From the NCBI GenBank assembly GCA_009746045.1, contig RPFO01000213.1, positions 10,257,858 to 10,321,857 on the forward strand: a DNA stretch of 64,000 bases, in the 5' to 3' direction. Made by a program: the position numbers and the translations under genes. The DNA comes from Mesostigma viride (Eukaryota > Streptophyta > Mesostigmatophyceae > Mesostigmatales > Mesostigmataceae). The stretch's first letter is position 1, and each line of letters opens with the position of its first letter. This document shows positions 19,925 to 57,900 of this stretch, piece after piece. A model generated the notes under the pieces. That model was given only the letters and a program-made list of their open reading frames with translations. It was not told where the DNA came from and did not search any database.

Positions 19925-20625
19925 TGCCATGTGGTCAAAAAAAATTTTGGGAGTCGGCAGCATGGTAACATGGTGACATTTGCTAGCAAAAAATACCGTA
20001 TTTTCAGCACTTTGTGGCATGTATGCATGTATAAAGACATCAAATGAACTCAGTTGGGCCTGTGACTTTGCACATGTTCTAAACACATCCCATGCAGCAT
20101 GCCCACAAAGTTTCAGGCTGGTTGGATGACAAATAGGTGACAAATGCTAGCATAAATACCCCCCAAATGCAGTTTTTCATGGTTTTCCAAGGGTTTTATC
20201 ACACATATGCATACATAATGACACCAAATGAGCTCAGTTGGAGCTGAAACTTTGCACATGTTCTAAACACATCCCATGCAGCATGCCCACAAAGTTTCAG
20301 GCTGGTTGGATGACAAAATGGTGACTGATGCTAGCAAAAAAAAAAACAAAATACAGTTTTTCTTGGTTTTCCAAGGGTTCCAACACATGGGTGCCTATAT
20401 CAATGAACTCAGTTAAGCCTAAAACTTTGCACAGCTCATAAAAACATCTATGTTAACTGCCCACAAGAGATTCAGACTGTTTGCATGACAAATAGGTGAC
20501 AGATGCTAGCAAACATAGCACAAAAAATGCAGTTCCTAGTAATTGTTTTTCAAGGGTTTCATCCCATAGTTGCAAGTCAACCATTCCAGTTTGGGATGTA
20601 TAGTCAGGTTCCCAACAACACATCT
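19925..20625. repeat. Satellite of about 180-bp period, roughly four degenerate copies
   Basis: Tandem copies share ACTTTGCACATGTTCTAAAC, CATGCCCACAAAGTTTCAGG and GGTGACAAATGCTAGCA. The CACATGTTCT word recurs at 20071 and 20255 (184 bp), and the matching position of the next copy is about 175 bp further on. The outermost copies are the most diverged. Confidence 0.85.
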
Positions 20626-20751
20626 TGATGATATATTATGTGATATTGCAGGAAGGCAGACTTAGGGGCACACGCCCATGATACAACGTCAACATGTACA
20701 TCAACAACACACACGTAACTTAGCTAATCATCATAATAAAAAGCACACCTT

Positions 20752-20955
20752 CCCACCCACCCACCCACCCCCACCCACCCACCCACCCACCCACCCACCA
20801 CCCACCCACCCACCCACCCACCCACCCACCCACCCACCCACCCACCCACCACCCACCCACCCACCCACCCACCCACCCACCCACCCACCCACCCACCCAC
20901 CACCCACCCACCCACCCACCCACCCACCCACCCACCCACCCACCCACCCACCCAC
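20752..20955. repeat. (CCCA)n array
   Basis: About 200 bp of CCCA units with periodic CCACCACCC interruptions. The minus strand is GGGT-rich and could form G-quadruplexes. Confidence 0.95.
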
Positions 20956-20963
20956 CGATATAA

Positions 20964-21091
<128 letters not shown>

Positions 21092-21096
21092 TCATG

Positions 21097-21676
21097 CCTT
21101 CCCTCCCTCCCTCCCTCCCTCCCTCCCTCCCTCCCTCCCTCCCTCCCTCCCTCCCTCCCTCCCTCCCTCCCTCCCTCCCTCCCTCCCTCCCCCTCCCTCC
21201 CTCCCTCCCTCCTCCCTCCCTCCCTCCCTCCCTCCCTCCCTCCCTCCCTCCCTCCCTCCCTCCCTCCCTCCCTCCCTCCCTCCCTCCCTCCTCCCTCCCT
21301 CCCTCCCTCCCTCCTCCCTCCCTCCCTCCTCCCTCCTCCCTCCCTCCCTCCCTCCTCCCTCCCTCCCTCCCTCCCTCCCTCCCTCCTCCCTCCCCCTCCC
21401 TCCCTCCCTCCTCCTCTCTCCCTCCCTCCTCCCTCCCTCCCTCCCTCCCTCCCTCCCTCCCTCCCTCCCTCCCTCCCTCCCTCCTCCCTCCCTCCCTCCT
21501 CCCTCCCTCCCTCCCTCCTCCCTCCCTCCCTCCCTCCCTCCCTCCCTCCTCCCTCCCTCCCTCCCTCCCTCCCTCCCTCCCTCCCTCCCTCCCTCCCTCC
21601 CTCCCTCCCTCCCTCCCTCCCTCCCTCCCTCCCTCCCTCCCTCCCTCCCTCCCTCCCTCCCTCCCTCCCTCCCTCC
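21097..21676. repeat. (CCCT)n array, about 580 bp
   Basis: CCCT units with scattered CCT slips. The strand asymmetry is complete: the minus strand is pure GGGA. Confidence 0.97.
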
Positions 21677-21936
21677 CCCATCATTCATGCATGCATGCAT
21701 CCACTCATTCATGAACATGCCTCCGTTGGCCAGGGGTTCAAAATGATGCAACAGGCACCAAAAAAGGGAGAAGGAGCCGCCTCCCCAACGTGCCGCCCGG
21801 CGACGGCAGCGATGGGCCCAGGGGGGGAACAGTGCGCTTTGTCTTGTTCGCCGGGGTGAGCCGGCGGGGTGCGGGCACTGTCGCGTTTTATTTAGCCCGC
21901 CCGCCCCAGTCCTTCTCGGAGTGCCTTCTCAGGCCA

Positions 21937-22004
21937 TGGCGTCAGGGTAAGAGTTCGTTTCGCCCGTCGCCGGACGCTTAAACCACTAGACTACGCCGGT
22001 TAAT
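21937..22004 (-). other. tRNA-like / SINE-head-like segment
   Basis: Read on the minus strand, GGCGTAGTCTAGTGGTTTAA resembles a tRNA 5' end with an A box, and the segment closes with ACGCC, which pairs with the GGCGT start. A proper anticodon arm and T-arm B box are not evident, so a functional tRNA is unlikely; a decayed tRNA-derived SINE head is the better reading. A similar GACGCTAAACCAC phrase occurs at 4148-4160. Confidence 0.25.
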
Positions 22005-22021
22005 TACGACAAGAAAGCGGG

Positions 22022-22404
22022 TTACGACGATAGAAACCAGTAGATGGTGGTTCTCCCGCACCCCGGGCACACCAGCGACGTCGGCAGCGAGCCCCGCCCG
22101 CAGGTTATGCAGCTGACGATGTTGCTCTGCCCAAGGGAAGTCATAAAGCTGCAAAAAAAGGGGTAAAAGCGATTAAATCCACGACATGCATTTTTGCCCC
22201 TGTCAGCGCTCCTATAAATCTGACTTTTACGGGAAAATTGCGTGCAACATGGAAACGCAAAATTAAGGGAATCGCTGTGCTGGATTTCTTCGAAATGATA
22301 TAAGGAATCGTTCTAAAGTGTGCCCTCCCACCAGTAGCGTCTAATCTGTGCTAGCCATTACCTTGAACACGCAGGGGTGGCTGCGCTCGGCGCGCGAAAC
22401 TGGC
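22022..22404 (-). CDS. C-terminal exons with a zinc-ribbon motif, parent gene unknown
   Basis: The terminal exon 22022-22148 follows a TTTTTTTGCAG acceptor and ends in TAA. It encodes SNIVSCITCGRGSLPTSLVC followed by PGCGRTTIYWFLSS. This has two CxxC pairs about 10 residues apart, a compact zinc-ribbon arrangement. A preceding exon ends at a GTAATG donor (low edge 22361); its acceptor is probably just above 22404. It could be the end of a small separate gene. Alternatively it could be an alternative 3' end of the giant helicase gene, reached by skipping the repeat at 22908-23120. I could not decide. Confidence 0.35.
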
Positions 22405-23040
22405 CACTGCTGCGTGTTTGCCCTCGCACACACACACAAAAAAACTGTTTACCGACCTTTTTTTTGCAGAATAAATTTCCTTACGTCAATGCCGATCGAA
22501 CAAGCGAAATCCGGTACAAAATGGCTTCGTAATCCGTGCACAGTAAATTTTCACGCTACCATAGCCTTCGCAATGGAATTTGCACTCAACATCTCCCGCG
22601 CGCACCGAATTTCGTCAATTTCACCCCGGAATTACCGCGGACACTTTGGCGCGGCGTCGGATTGATGTGGATGTGTAGTAAGACATGACTGAGAAAAGAT
22701 GCATGCGTGAGCAAGCGACAGCTACTAAGGCGGCGGGATGAACAATCGCTTCTGGACAAGATATTATATCTCCTAGTATGTAGTAACATAAGCGACTGAA
22801 TTACAAGATGGATGTAAGAGCTGATAACGCAGGCCAGGGGTCCTTGGAAATAAGATAAATGTATTCGATTGCTGTATACCTACGACACACGAACTGTGTC
22901 ACCATTGCCCGCCTGCCCGCCTGCCCGCCTACCCGCCTACCCGCCTGCCCGCCTGCCCGCCTGCCCGCCTGCCCGCCTGCCCGCCTGCCCGCCTGCCCGC
23001 CTGCCCGCCTGCCCGCCTGCCCGCCTGCCCGCCTGCCCGC

Positions 23041-49710
<26,670 letters not shown>

Positions 49711-52700
49711 TTCTTATATGTCACGATCGCTTCGTCCCAGCAACCCCGTTGCTGATGAGCAAGAAAGCAGCAGGCTTGTCCAGCTTGCCGACTCCATTTC
49801 CCCCGAAAGAGGGTGACACACGGATGCGATTTAATACCAAAATGGCAGACCGTGCACTTATCACGATGCGTCGCTTATCTCGCATGGCCGCCGTGACGAG
49901 TATATCGCTTACGGACTGCTTCCACCACCGATGAGTGGCCTGATTGCGTTTGCATTATGAAGAAAAACAGATGCACCAAGAAACGCGCATCCCCTGCAGG
50001 CGCGGCAGTTCCCCACTACTAAAGTTCGCATACCCACGACCAACGTCACTTTTTCTACCATCTACTCAATTATCACCTATGGGGCCTGTACAGGAATGCA
50101 CACCAGGTAAAAATCAAAATTTGGGTCAGCCATTCCGTGCCTTTGAATCGTTTCATGCAGGTGTGCATGTGGTTTGTACGAGACGGCGGACCATTGCGAT
50201 CGCATTATCTTGAAGGCACGTGGCACGTAATCGGAAGTCCTGCCTGTCACCAAGGTAAGCGTGCTGGGTATGTGCCAGGCAATTGCTCTCCTAGGCAATT
50301 AGGTAACCGATTCCGGTGCGGATGTTCATTTCGTCTGGCCACCGAAGATACATCACAACGCAACGCCGATGCAGACGTTGGACAGCTTTCCAAGAGCCCG
50401 AATGCCGACACATGGAACTGTGCTGCCTGTGTACTATCAGATAAATCTCGATTGCACAGGCAGCTTGCTTGAAAGACGTCAGCACTCAGCAACCCGGGCA
50501 GCGCAGTGCTGCACCATTTGCCATCCTTGGGCTGGCCAGCAAGATGTATTTTTTACTGTACTGTAGAAACGTGCATGCTTGTTGATGTTTTTGTTTTTGT
50601 CGTCCCACGCCGACTCCCACTGTCCCGTCCCCTCCCACTGTACACGTGTAAACAACCAGATTGCCGATTACCCGGCGACTGCCATGTGGCGAGAATACGG
50701 GCACACACTCCAACCCAGTATGGTACCAAACTATTTCACTGCACCAACAGCGCTGGCACGCTCGTAAATATCGAGGCATGGAAAATTTTGTGAGAAAAGA
50801 CGGCCTCGTCCCCGCCTCGACCTTTTCATTACGTCTGCAGTTCACGAGGATTCATTGTGGCAGTAGCTTTCGATAAGGAAAACTTAACGTTAGGTGGGCA
50901 ATCAGCACGGTGCGACTTTGCATGAAGAAAGAGCTGCTGCAGAGTTCCTAGTTTTGTTATTCGCAGCGAAAATCGAAACCAGGAAAATGTTCTTCCCGGG
51001 TTAAGTCGCTTATAAATGCAGCTTTGATAGTGGTATTTGTACTGACTTTTTCGCATCCTAGTGCACTGTTACTCTGGAATTGATATGTCGACGGGATAAT
51101 TAGGCAACAAGCTGCCCAAGTATGAAGTTAAGAACCTGGATACTATTCTTGAATTTGAAATCTTTTTCAGCTATCTGTACCGTCTCGTGCGCACGTTACC
51201 GCCTTCTTGAGGGCTTTAGGCTGGAAGTATCACGGTGTGGAACGGGGGGCGCTGAGGATATACATGAGGCCAGCAGATAGAAAGCAGAATTAGGTTTTTG
51301 CTAGGAACAAAAGAGTCTCTTAGAAGCACTTGTTGTCACGGCAGATTCGTGTTTTATCTTGTTTCAAGCCGTGGGGGGGACGGATTCTGAGCTACAAGGG
51401 CCTGGCATAAACAAACTAGTTACAAGGGCTGGAGATGACTCAGCAAAGGCGGATACATCGCAAAGGCTGAACGATTTTGGAGCAGTCAGCAGTGGCGCAC
51501 ACTCCCTCATCTTCACCGTGGATTGTTCTCCTGGCCTGTTTCTACAGACAAACCATCTACGTATACAGGGCTCCGCAGCTCCGCATCTGCATGCGAGATA
51601 TGTGACCATAATGTTTGTATGTAATGCGTTAGCAGGCCTGTGCTGCATAACACATACAATAGACCATGCCTCTTCGTGATGCTCCATCACAATCCGCCGG
51701 CATAAAGGGTTGTCTCATTGACCTGAAACTCGTTCAGAAATGTGGCTTGTAGCTCATCGACAAGCAAGTTTCTTAGGAAACTTGAACGCGGGTATATAGG
51801 CTTGTTCTTCAATGTCAATGATTTTATTTCTGGTCAATTATTTACTACGTCAATCATTTATACCATAACTCTAGTAGTGATACAGTGACTGCATCACATG
51901 TGCTTAAAACCCTCCCTGACTGAGTTGGTGGGATGGAGTATATCGATCAGTTTAGCAGTCGATAGCTAGCTAGGGAAATGTGGAGCGAAAACCGCAATCA
52001 GCCTATCTAACTTCGATCTCAGTGTACTAGCTATCACGGTTGTGAGCCCCGCTGCCTGACCTGAGCACTATGTTTACCGTATTTTGTCGCACACGCGTCT
52101 TCCCCCACAGACTTGGGCCGTACTGCACTATGCCGTCATCGTATGCCATATAAACGATCGAATTCAAACGTTCAATCAATGAGAACAATTATTATACAAA
52201 CCAGGTGCCTCAGGGGTGATTGGCCGGATCGGCCGGTGTTGCGACTCTGCTCTCTACCTCCGCCTCTACCTAACCCCCGTCTAATACTACCTAAGTTAGT
52301 GAGGCCACCTCTACTTAATCCCTGTGCGAAAGACGAACGTGACGAGCTGGATCTCAATATGCATTAACATAAGTACTACTATAATATGCCATAGGCCATT
52401 CAACCAAAACCCGTTTACTCCAGGATAACGAAGGAAACACTACTACACTGCCATGACCCTAGCTATATGTGTCAATTCATTAACATACGCCGAGTGCCAA
52501 CACGAGGGGTAGAACGTGCATAAATGATCACCAACGGTCCAGCATGCTCAGGCCGACATGGCCCTCGCCTACAAATGCACAGATGCACGCTGGTCCACTA
52601 CATTCTACCCGAAGGATAAGGACCACTACTAAAGTACGCGGCGCGACGCCAAATGCATCCAATGCACCACGGTACCGGGACAACAGTGTCCACCGGTACA

Positions 52701-52800
52701 AGCTACACGTAAACCTAGGAACGACTGAGGCAAAGGACCTAATTTACGTTCGTAACTGTGACAGATTGTTACGCGACGTAACAGCCGGCCACAGATATTG
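49711..52800. other. Upstream region of the helicase gene and gene-poor spacer
   Basis: The first few hundred bases should include the helicase promoter. On the plus strand, 49944-50213 and 50137-50472 are open. They contain protein-like pieces (PLRSHYLEGTWHVIGSPACH after a TTTCATGCAG acceptor, ending at a GTAAGC donor), but no start, frame or family could be settled. The rest, including 51359-51679, has overlapping open frames on both strands and no recognisable domain. Confidence 0.3.
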
Positions 52801-52808
52801 AGCCAGAT

Positions 52809-53144
52809 TTGAAGGAATTGAGTGGAAATTGCACCAGCTATAGGGTGTCTCGCTCGCGGGGTAAGGCCGGCCCCTCCCCCTTGCTCCTCACCTTTGACAC
52901 CATGGCGGATAAGATGGAGTTCCTCAAGTGTCGCAAGCGGCTTGGGGGGACCGCCTACACGCTGGACGACGACTTGACCTTGACGCAGCAACAACGGCGA
53001 CGGGAGTTATGGCCGACCTACCTCCAGCTTCGGCAGACGGCGGGGCAGAAGCCGGTCTACTGGAAGGGGGCGGACATCTACGTCGCCCACAAGCCCTGGC
53101 AGGCGACCCCTGCCGCCCCAGCCACCCCAGCCACCCCAGCCTAG
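52809..53144 (+). mobile_element. Fragment of a LINE (L1-type) ORF1 C-terminal domain
   Basis: The frame reads GKAGPSPLLLTFDTMADKME, then FLKCRKRLGGTAYTLDDDLT, QQQRRRELWPTYLQLR and PVYWKGADIYV, ending in a PATPATPA tail and a stop. This order (a PxLLxTF strand, a KxxxLKGT-like turn, a DLT plus RRxEL helix, then a WKGxxIYV strand) is the C-terminal RNA-binding domain typical of L1-type ORF1 proteins and related element proteins. No endonuclease or reverse transcriptase is visible nearby, so it is a fragment or a domesticated copy. Confidence 0.6.
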
Positions 53145-53339
53145 GGAATATATAGCAGTAGTGTAGGTCTACTAGAAAGCTTAGTGACGTGGCCATGTAT
53201 GCCTACGTGATGGGCCCACACCCGCCCTTGCAATAGCCGTAGCAATTTCGAGTCATGCTTTGCCCATGCAGGGAGTTACTCCCTGCTGAGAGGCCATGTG
53301 TACCCTAGCTATAGCCTAGCCACATACCTTCCACCCCAT

Positions 53340-53880
53340 ATGTCATGCAGGCCTTCTAGGCCCTCTCCTCAAGCCCCCCCTGGGTGCCTGTGCTTGTTTA
53401 GGAGGCATGAACCATCATGGAGGCGCAGGTGCACCTAGTGCACCCAGAGCAGGTGATAGTTGTACATCCTACACCTGCAGGTTGTCGCCCTGATTGTATT
53501 ACAAACCCATAGATGCCCCTTTCTCAGGGCTATGTGTTACATATGCTCCCCACGGAGCTATGATTTTAATTAATTAATTATAGGGTGTCAATTTTATTAA
53601 TTTTAAGTGAGACAACTATTCTTCATAGACGCATGGCATTCCAACGTCGTGGAAGGACTAGGGTAGTTGTCTGAGATAATTGAAATCTACTATATATATG
53701 CAAGGCCTTTTTAGGTATGATACATCATGGTGGTGCAGGTGCACTTTGTGCACGCAGAGCTTGCATGCATGTAGGTTACACCCTACCCTTGCATAAAGTA
53801 ACCCAGAATGTATTAAAAGCCATATGCCCCTTCTCAGGGACATGTGTTTCAATCAATTAATTAATTAATATATCTAGCGT
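53340..53880. repeat. Diverged direct duplication of a roughly 200-bp element
   Basis: Blocks at about 53345-53585 and 53690-53875 share, in order, CATCATGGWGGYGCAGGTGC, a GTGCACSCAGAGC piece, a TACACCYTG-like piece, GTATTA plus an ATGCCCC block, TCTCAGGG, and a TTAATTAATTAAT end. The spacer contains a TATATATATG run. It is probably two copies of an unclassified short element. Confidence 0.65.
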
Positions 53881-54917
53881 TAAGCCTCCCTGGTGACCAC
53901 ATGGCTTGCACAGGCTACGCCTATACGTCACATGCGCGACAGATATACATGCAGAGCCGCGCCAATCACGGGCATGCAAACTTGGATCCTTGTCAACGTG
54001 ACCAAACTGCAAATATATATGCCCACCCGGCGGTTCCTCCCGTTAGGCGTTTCCATTGGTCGTATCGTAGTATAGAGCTTTGACATGGCTCTGTCTATAG
54101 GTTTATAGCTGGGCGTTTGCTTTGGTTTGAGTGCTTTCACTCTGCTGTAAGTACTTATGTTATTAACAAATATATATGCATGAGCGACTGTTGATACATG
54201 GGATATTGCTGCCTTGGTTTAATAAATAAATAGAAAAATACAGACAATGCGTCGTGCATCTCAAGTCCTTGACGTTGAACATGGACAAACTGGCAAAAAA
54301 CATGCCAAGGTTGGGTGTCCACCTTTCCAAGAATTGCTTGATTCTCAGGGCTTCTGCCACAATGTATAGCACAGGGACATTGTGCAGAGTTGGTAACTAC
54401 TTCACGGTCTCGATGTCCCACAATCCACAAGCAGAAAGGAATAAGTTCCAACTGGCAGGCTGGCCTCTGTAAATAGAGGTATCAGCCTGTTCACCAGGGA
54501 ATTACCTTTTAGTTGTCTCATTGATATACCCAGCCTCTTGGCTTCACGTACGTGACCCCTCGCTTAAGGGGTCGGAAATTCCAAATGTCTAGCTACACCT
54601 GCCCACTTTACCACCCCATGCGGGGCCCCGGGCGTGGCGACCGCGCCCCCAATGCACGCGGCTTTTCAAACTCAGCGCGCGGCTGGGGCGAACCCCCTTG
54701 GGCCACTGCTCGCGGGCGCCCTGGCGACGCTGGGCTATTCATCTTATACTGGCGCGGCGACACCAGCGATTGGATCGTGGAGCTCACCACATTAGGCTCT
54801 GTGGACCGCCGCTGGAGCTGGTCCGGGCTACCCGTCAGCGCCCGCGTGACCTCCAAGGATGCCTTCCTCAACGAATGCTCGCGAGCTAACGACGCTGAAC
54901 TACGGCCAAGAGTGCTG
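53881..54917. other. No confident gene
   Basis: Short open frames on both strands with no recognisable domain. 54552-55130 on the plus strand is open mainly because it overlaps the GC-rich antisense of the cyclic-nucleotide-binding gene. Confidence 0.4.
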
Positions 54918-57900
54918 CTACCCACCCCCATGCCTCCTCCCCCCCATTCCCCCAGCCGAGGACAGCCATTGCGGGCCCGGCCCTCCTATCGCATCCCCAC
55001 GCACCGCCTGGCTTATGCTATCGCCCGGGTGGTACCCGGCGGCCTTGGCCTGCGCGATGCTGCGGGAGAGGTGCGAGCGGAACGGCATGACCGGGTGGCC
55101 TTTCCCGGACCCATTCTCCAAGGGGACTAACTCCCGAGGACCCTCCCGTCTCGTGAGCCCCAAGCTGGCATCTGCCCCCCTCCCTGTGCTGCCATCCGCC
55201 CCTTTCCCCTCTCCCCCCATGCCCCGCCCACCTCCACCCTCTTCATCGCTCGCATCCGCGTGCGACGGCACAGTGCGACCGAGCGTCCGGGCCCCTTTTG
55301 CCCCCTTGGCCTCCCTGGCCAGTCGGTTGGCCCTCTCGCGGGGGTTCACGTACGGGTTGTACGTGAACCGGCTGCTCTGCGAGACGCGCCGCGCGTCATA
55401 GTACTCCTTCCTGAACTTCCCTTCCTCATAAATGACCTGGAGGACCTCACGGGGGGCATGCCGTAACAAGTCGAGTCGGCTGATGGTGAGCACCCGCACG
55501 GGCGTGGCGGCGTCCAGCACGCGCTCGTGCCGCAGCTCCTTCCACACGGCCGACTCGCCGAAGAAGTTCCCGGGCCCAAGCCGGGCGACCGTGTTGCGCG
55601 CGTAAAACACCGGCTCGGCGGACCCCAGCACTCCGATCGAACGCAGCATGCGCGTGACGTGGCGATGCTGGTCGCCGTTCGGGTCCACATTGTTCAGATT
55701 CGCGGGCGAGGGCATACACTGGGACTCCTCGGGGGTGACATGCCCCGCCCCCCCCGCGGCAGTCGGCTCCCTCGCGTTCGCGAGCCGTTCGCGCATCCGC
55801 TCGCCTTCCTCCCCTGTGGACCGAACCCGGCACTCCCCATCCACGATGATGCACAATCGTGCCTCGGTATCGGGGAAGAACACGTGCCCCTCGGCGTAGC
55901 TCACCAGCCCCGTGAAGAGTGCCAGACGCTCTAATTCGGCTGCCGGCACCGCCTGGAACCCGTGCAGCCGCCGCAGGAACGCCGCGCGCTCGCGGCAGCT
56001 GTCCCTGAACAGCATCTCCAGGGTCTCGGAGAAGGACTCCCGCGGCATCACGAAGATGTGCGCGCGCAGGCGCGTGACCACGCTGGAGGAGCGGGGGACG
56101 TTCGCAAGGAGCGCGATCTCTCCAAACGCATCACCAGAGAACAGCGACGCGATGACCACCGGCTCGGGGGTGGGGGCGGCGCTGCCACCGGGGGTGGGGG
56201 TGGTCCCTAGCAGGTTATTGCTGCTGTTGGTGGGTCCAAGACCACCCAGAGTGGCGGTCGCGTTCGTGCTCCCGTTACCGCCGCCACCGGCGTGGCCTCC
56301 CGATGCCAAGGGGACAGTGCCGGGGGGGGGCTGGATGGTCACGTCTACACGACCGTTGACGATGATGTAGAAGTAATCGGGCGGAGCGCCTTCCTGGCAG
56401 ACTGCGCTCACGGAATTGTTTCAATAAGAAAAGGGGGAAAAAAAAGAGGCGTGAACGAGGGCATCAGTGCCCGACGGTCAGATCATACCACCTAAGTGAT
56501 GGTATTATATCAAATACTGTAGACATTTCTTATATAACATGTGTGGGGTATAGCACATGAGTGGTTATAGGTCAGACGAGCTGCACATGTGATGGTACGG
56601 GATAGCAGGAGGTGGCGTTGTGGTCAGAGTAAGCAACCAAGCACCCTTCATGCTGGCATCCTCGAAAACGATTCCTGGACTCAGGCTGTTGCCTGGGTCT
56701 CCACGCCATCACCATATGCACGACAGGGCGTTGCTGTACCCGTGATGACTGGGGCGCCAATATATGGAAGTGCTAGACCTGGACTCAACATATAGAGAGG
56801 AAAACTTTCAAAAAAGGTGACAAACTAAAAAGCAGCCAATGCAGACAGCTGGCATCGAGCCCCCACCCTTATACCCACCCCCACTCCCACTCCCACCCTT
56901 AACCCCACCCCCACTCCCACCCCCACCCCCAGCCCCACTCTCCTGATCCGCCCCCCCACCCGATCTCTTTTTTCCCACAGACCAACGGGATTGTGATGGC
57001 GCTTTTTGGTGATGTTGATGATGATGTTCATCGGCTCACCACCATGTCTGTGTCCCTCCCAGCGTCCATGGGTCCAGCAGCGAGCCCGACATTCCTCACC
57101 CCAACGAGCCCACAACTCAAATGTGAACACAGAGCCAACAACCATCACTCCCCCTAAAGCAAAAAATGTCCTTGCGAGCTCGGCTCCTAGGGTCAACGCC
57201 TCACCGGTGCCCCCAAGCACCAAAGAATACCAATAATCAAATTGCATTAAATTTAACTGATAAGTTATTTAAATAATAAGCACGAATACCATACACAAGA
57301 CCAGGAAACAGAAGCAACAGGGCGAACAACTTGCGGTCCTTGCCGGCGCACATTTTCTTTTTTCAGTCTGCCGATTCCTTAGCTATTTCTCCCTTGGTGC
57401 TCCTATCCGATCCCTTACCTGTCCTAGTCCTCACGTGCTCAACCTATTACCTACCCCATCCCTCACCTACCCAATGATCCAATGCTCACTTTTTCAACCC
57501 AATCCCTCTCCTCTCCTCTCCTCTCCTCTCCTCTCCTCTCCTCTCCTCTCCTCTCCTCTCCTCTCCTCTCCTCTCCTCTCCTCTCCTCTCCTCTCCTCTC
57601 CTCTCCTCTCCTCTCCTCTCCTCTCCTCTCCTCTCCTCTCCTCTCCTCTCCTCTCCTCTCCTCTCCTCTCCTCTCCTCTCCTCTCCAGTTATCCCATCCT
57701 CGCCTATTCAACCCATAACCTATCGCATCCCTTACCTACCCAAGTATCCCATCCTCGCCTATTCAACCCATAACCTATCGCATCCCTTACCTACCCAGTT
57801 ATCCCATCCTCGCCTATTCAACCCACAACCTATCGCATCCCTTACCTACCCAAGTATCCCATCCTCGCATATTCAAAGCCAATACACATGTTCCTTATCT

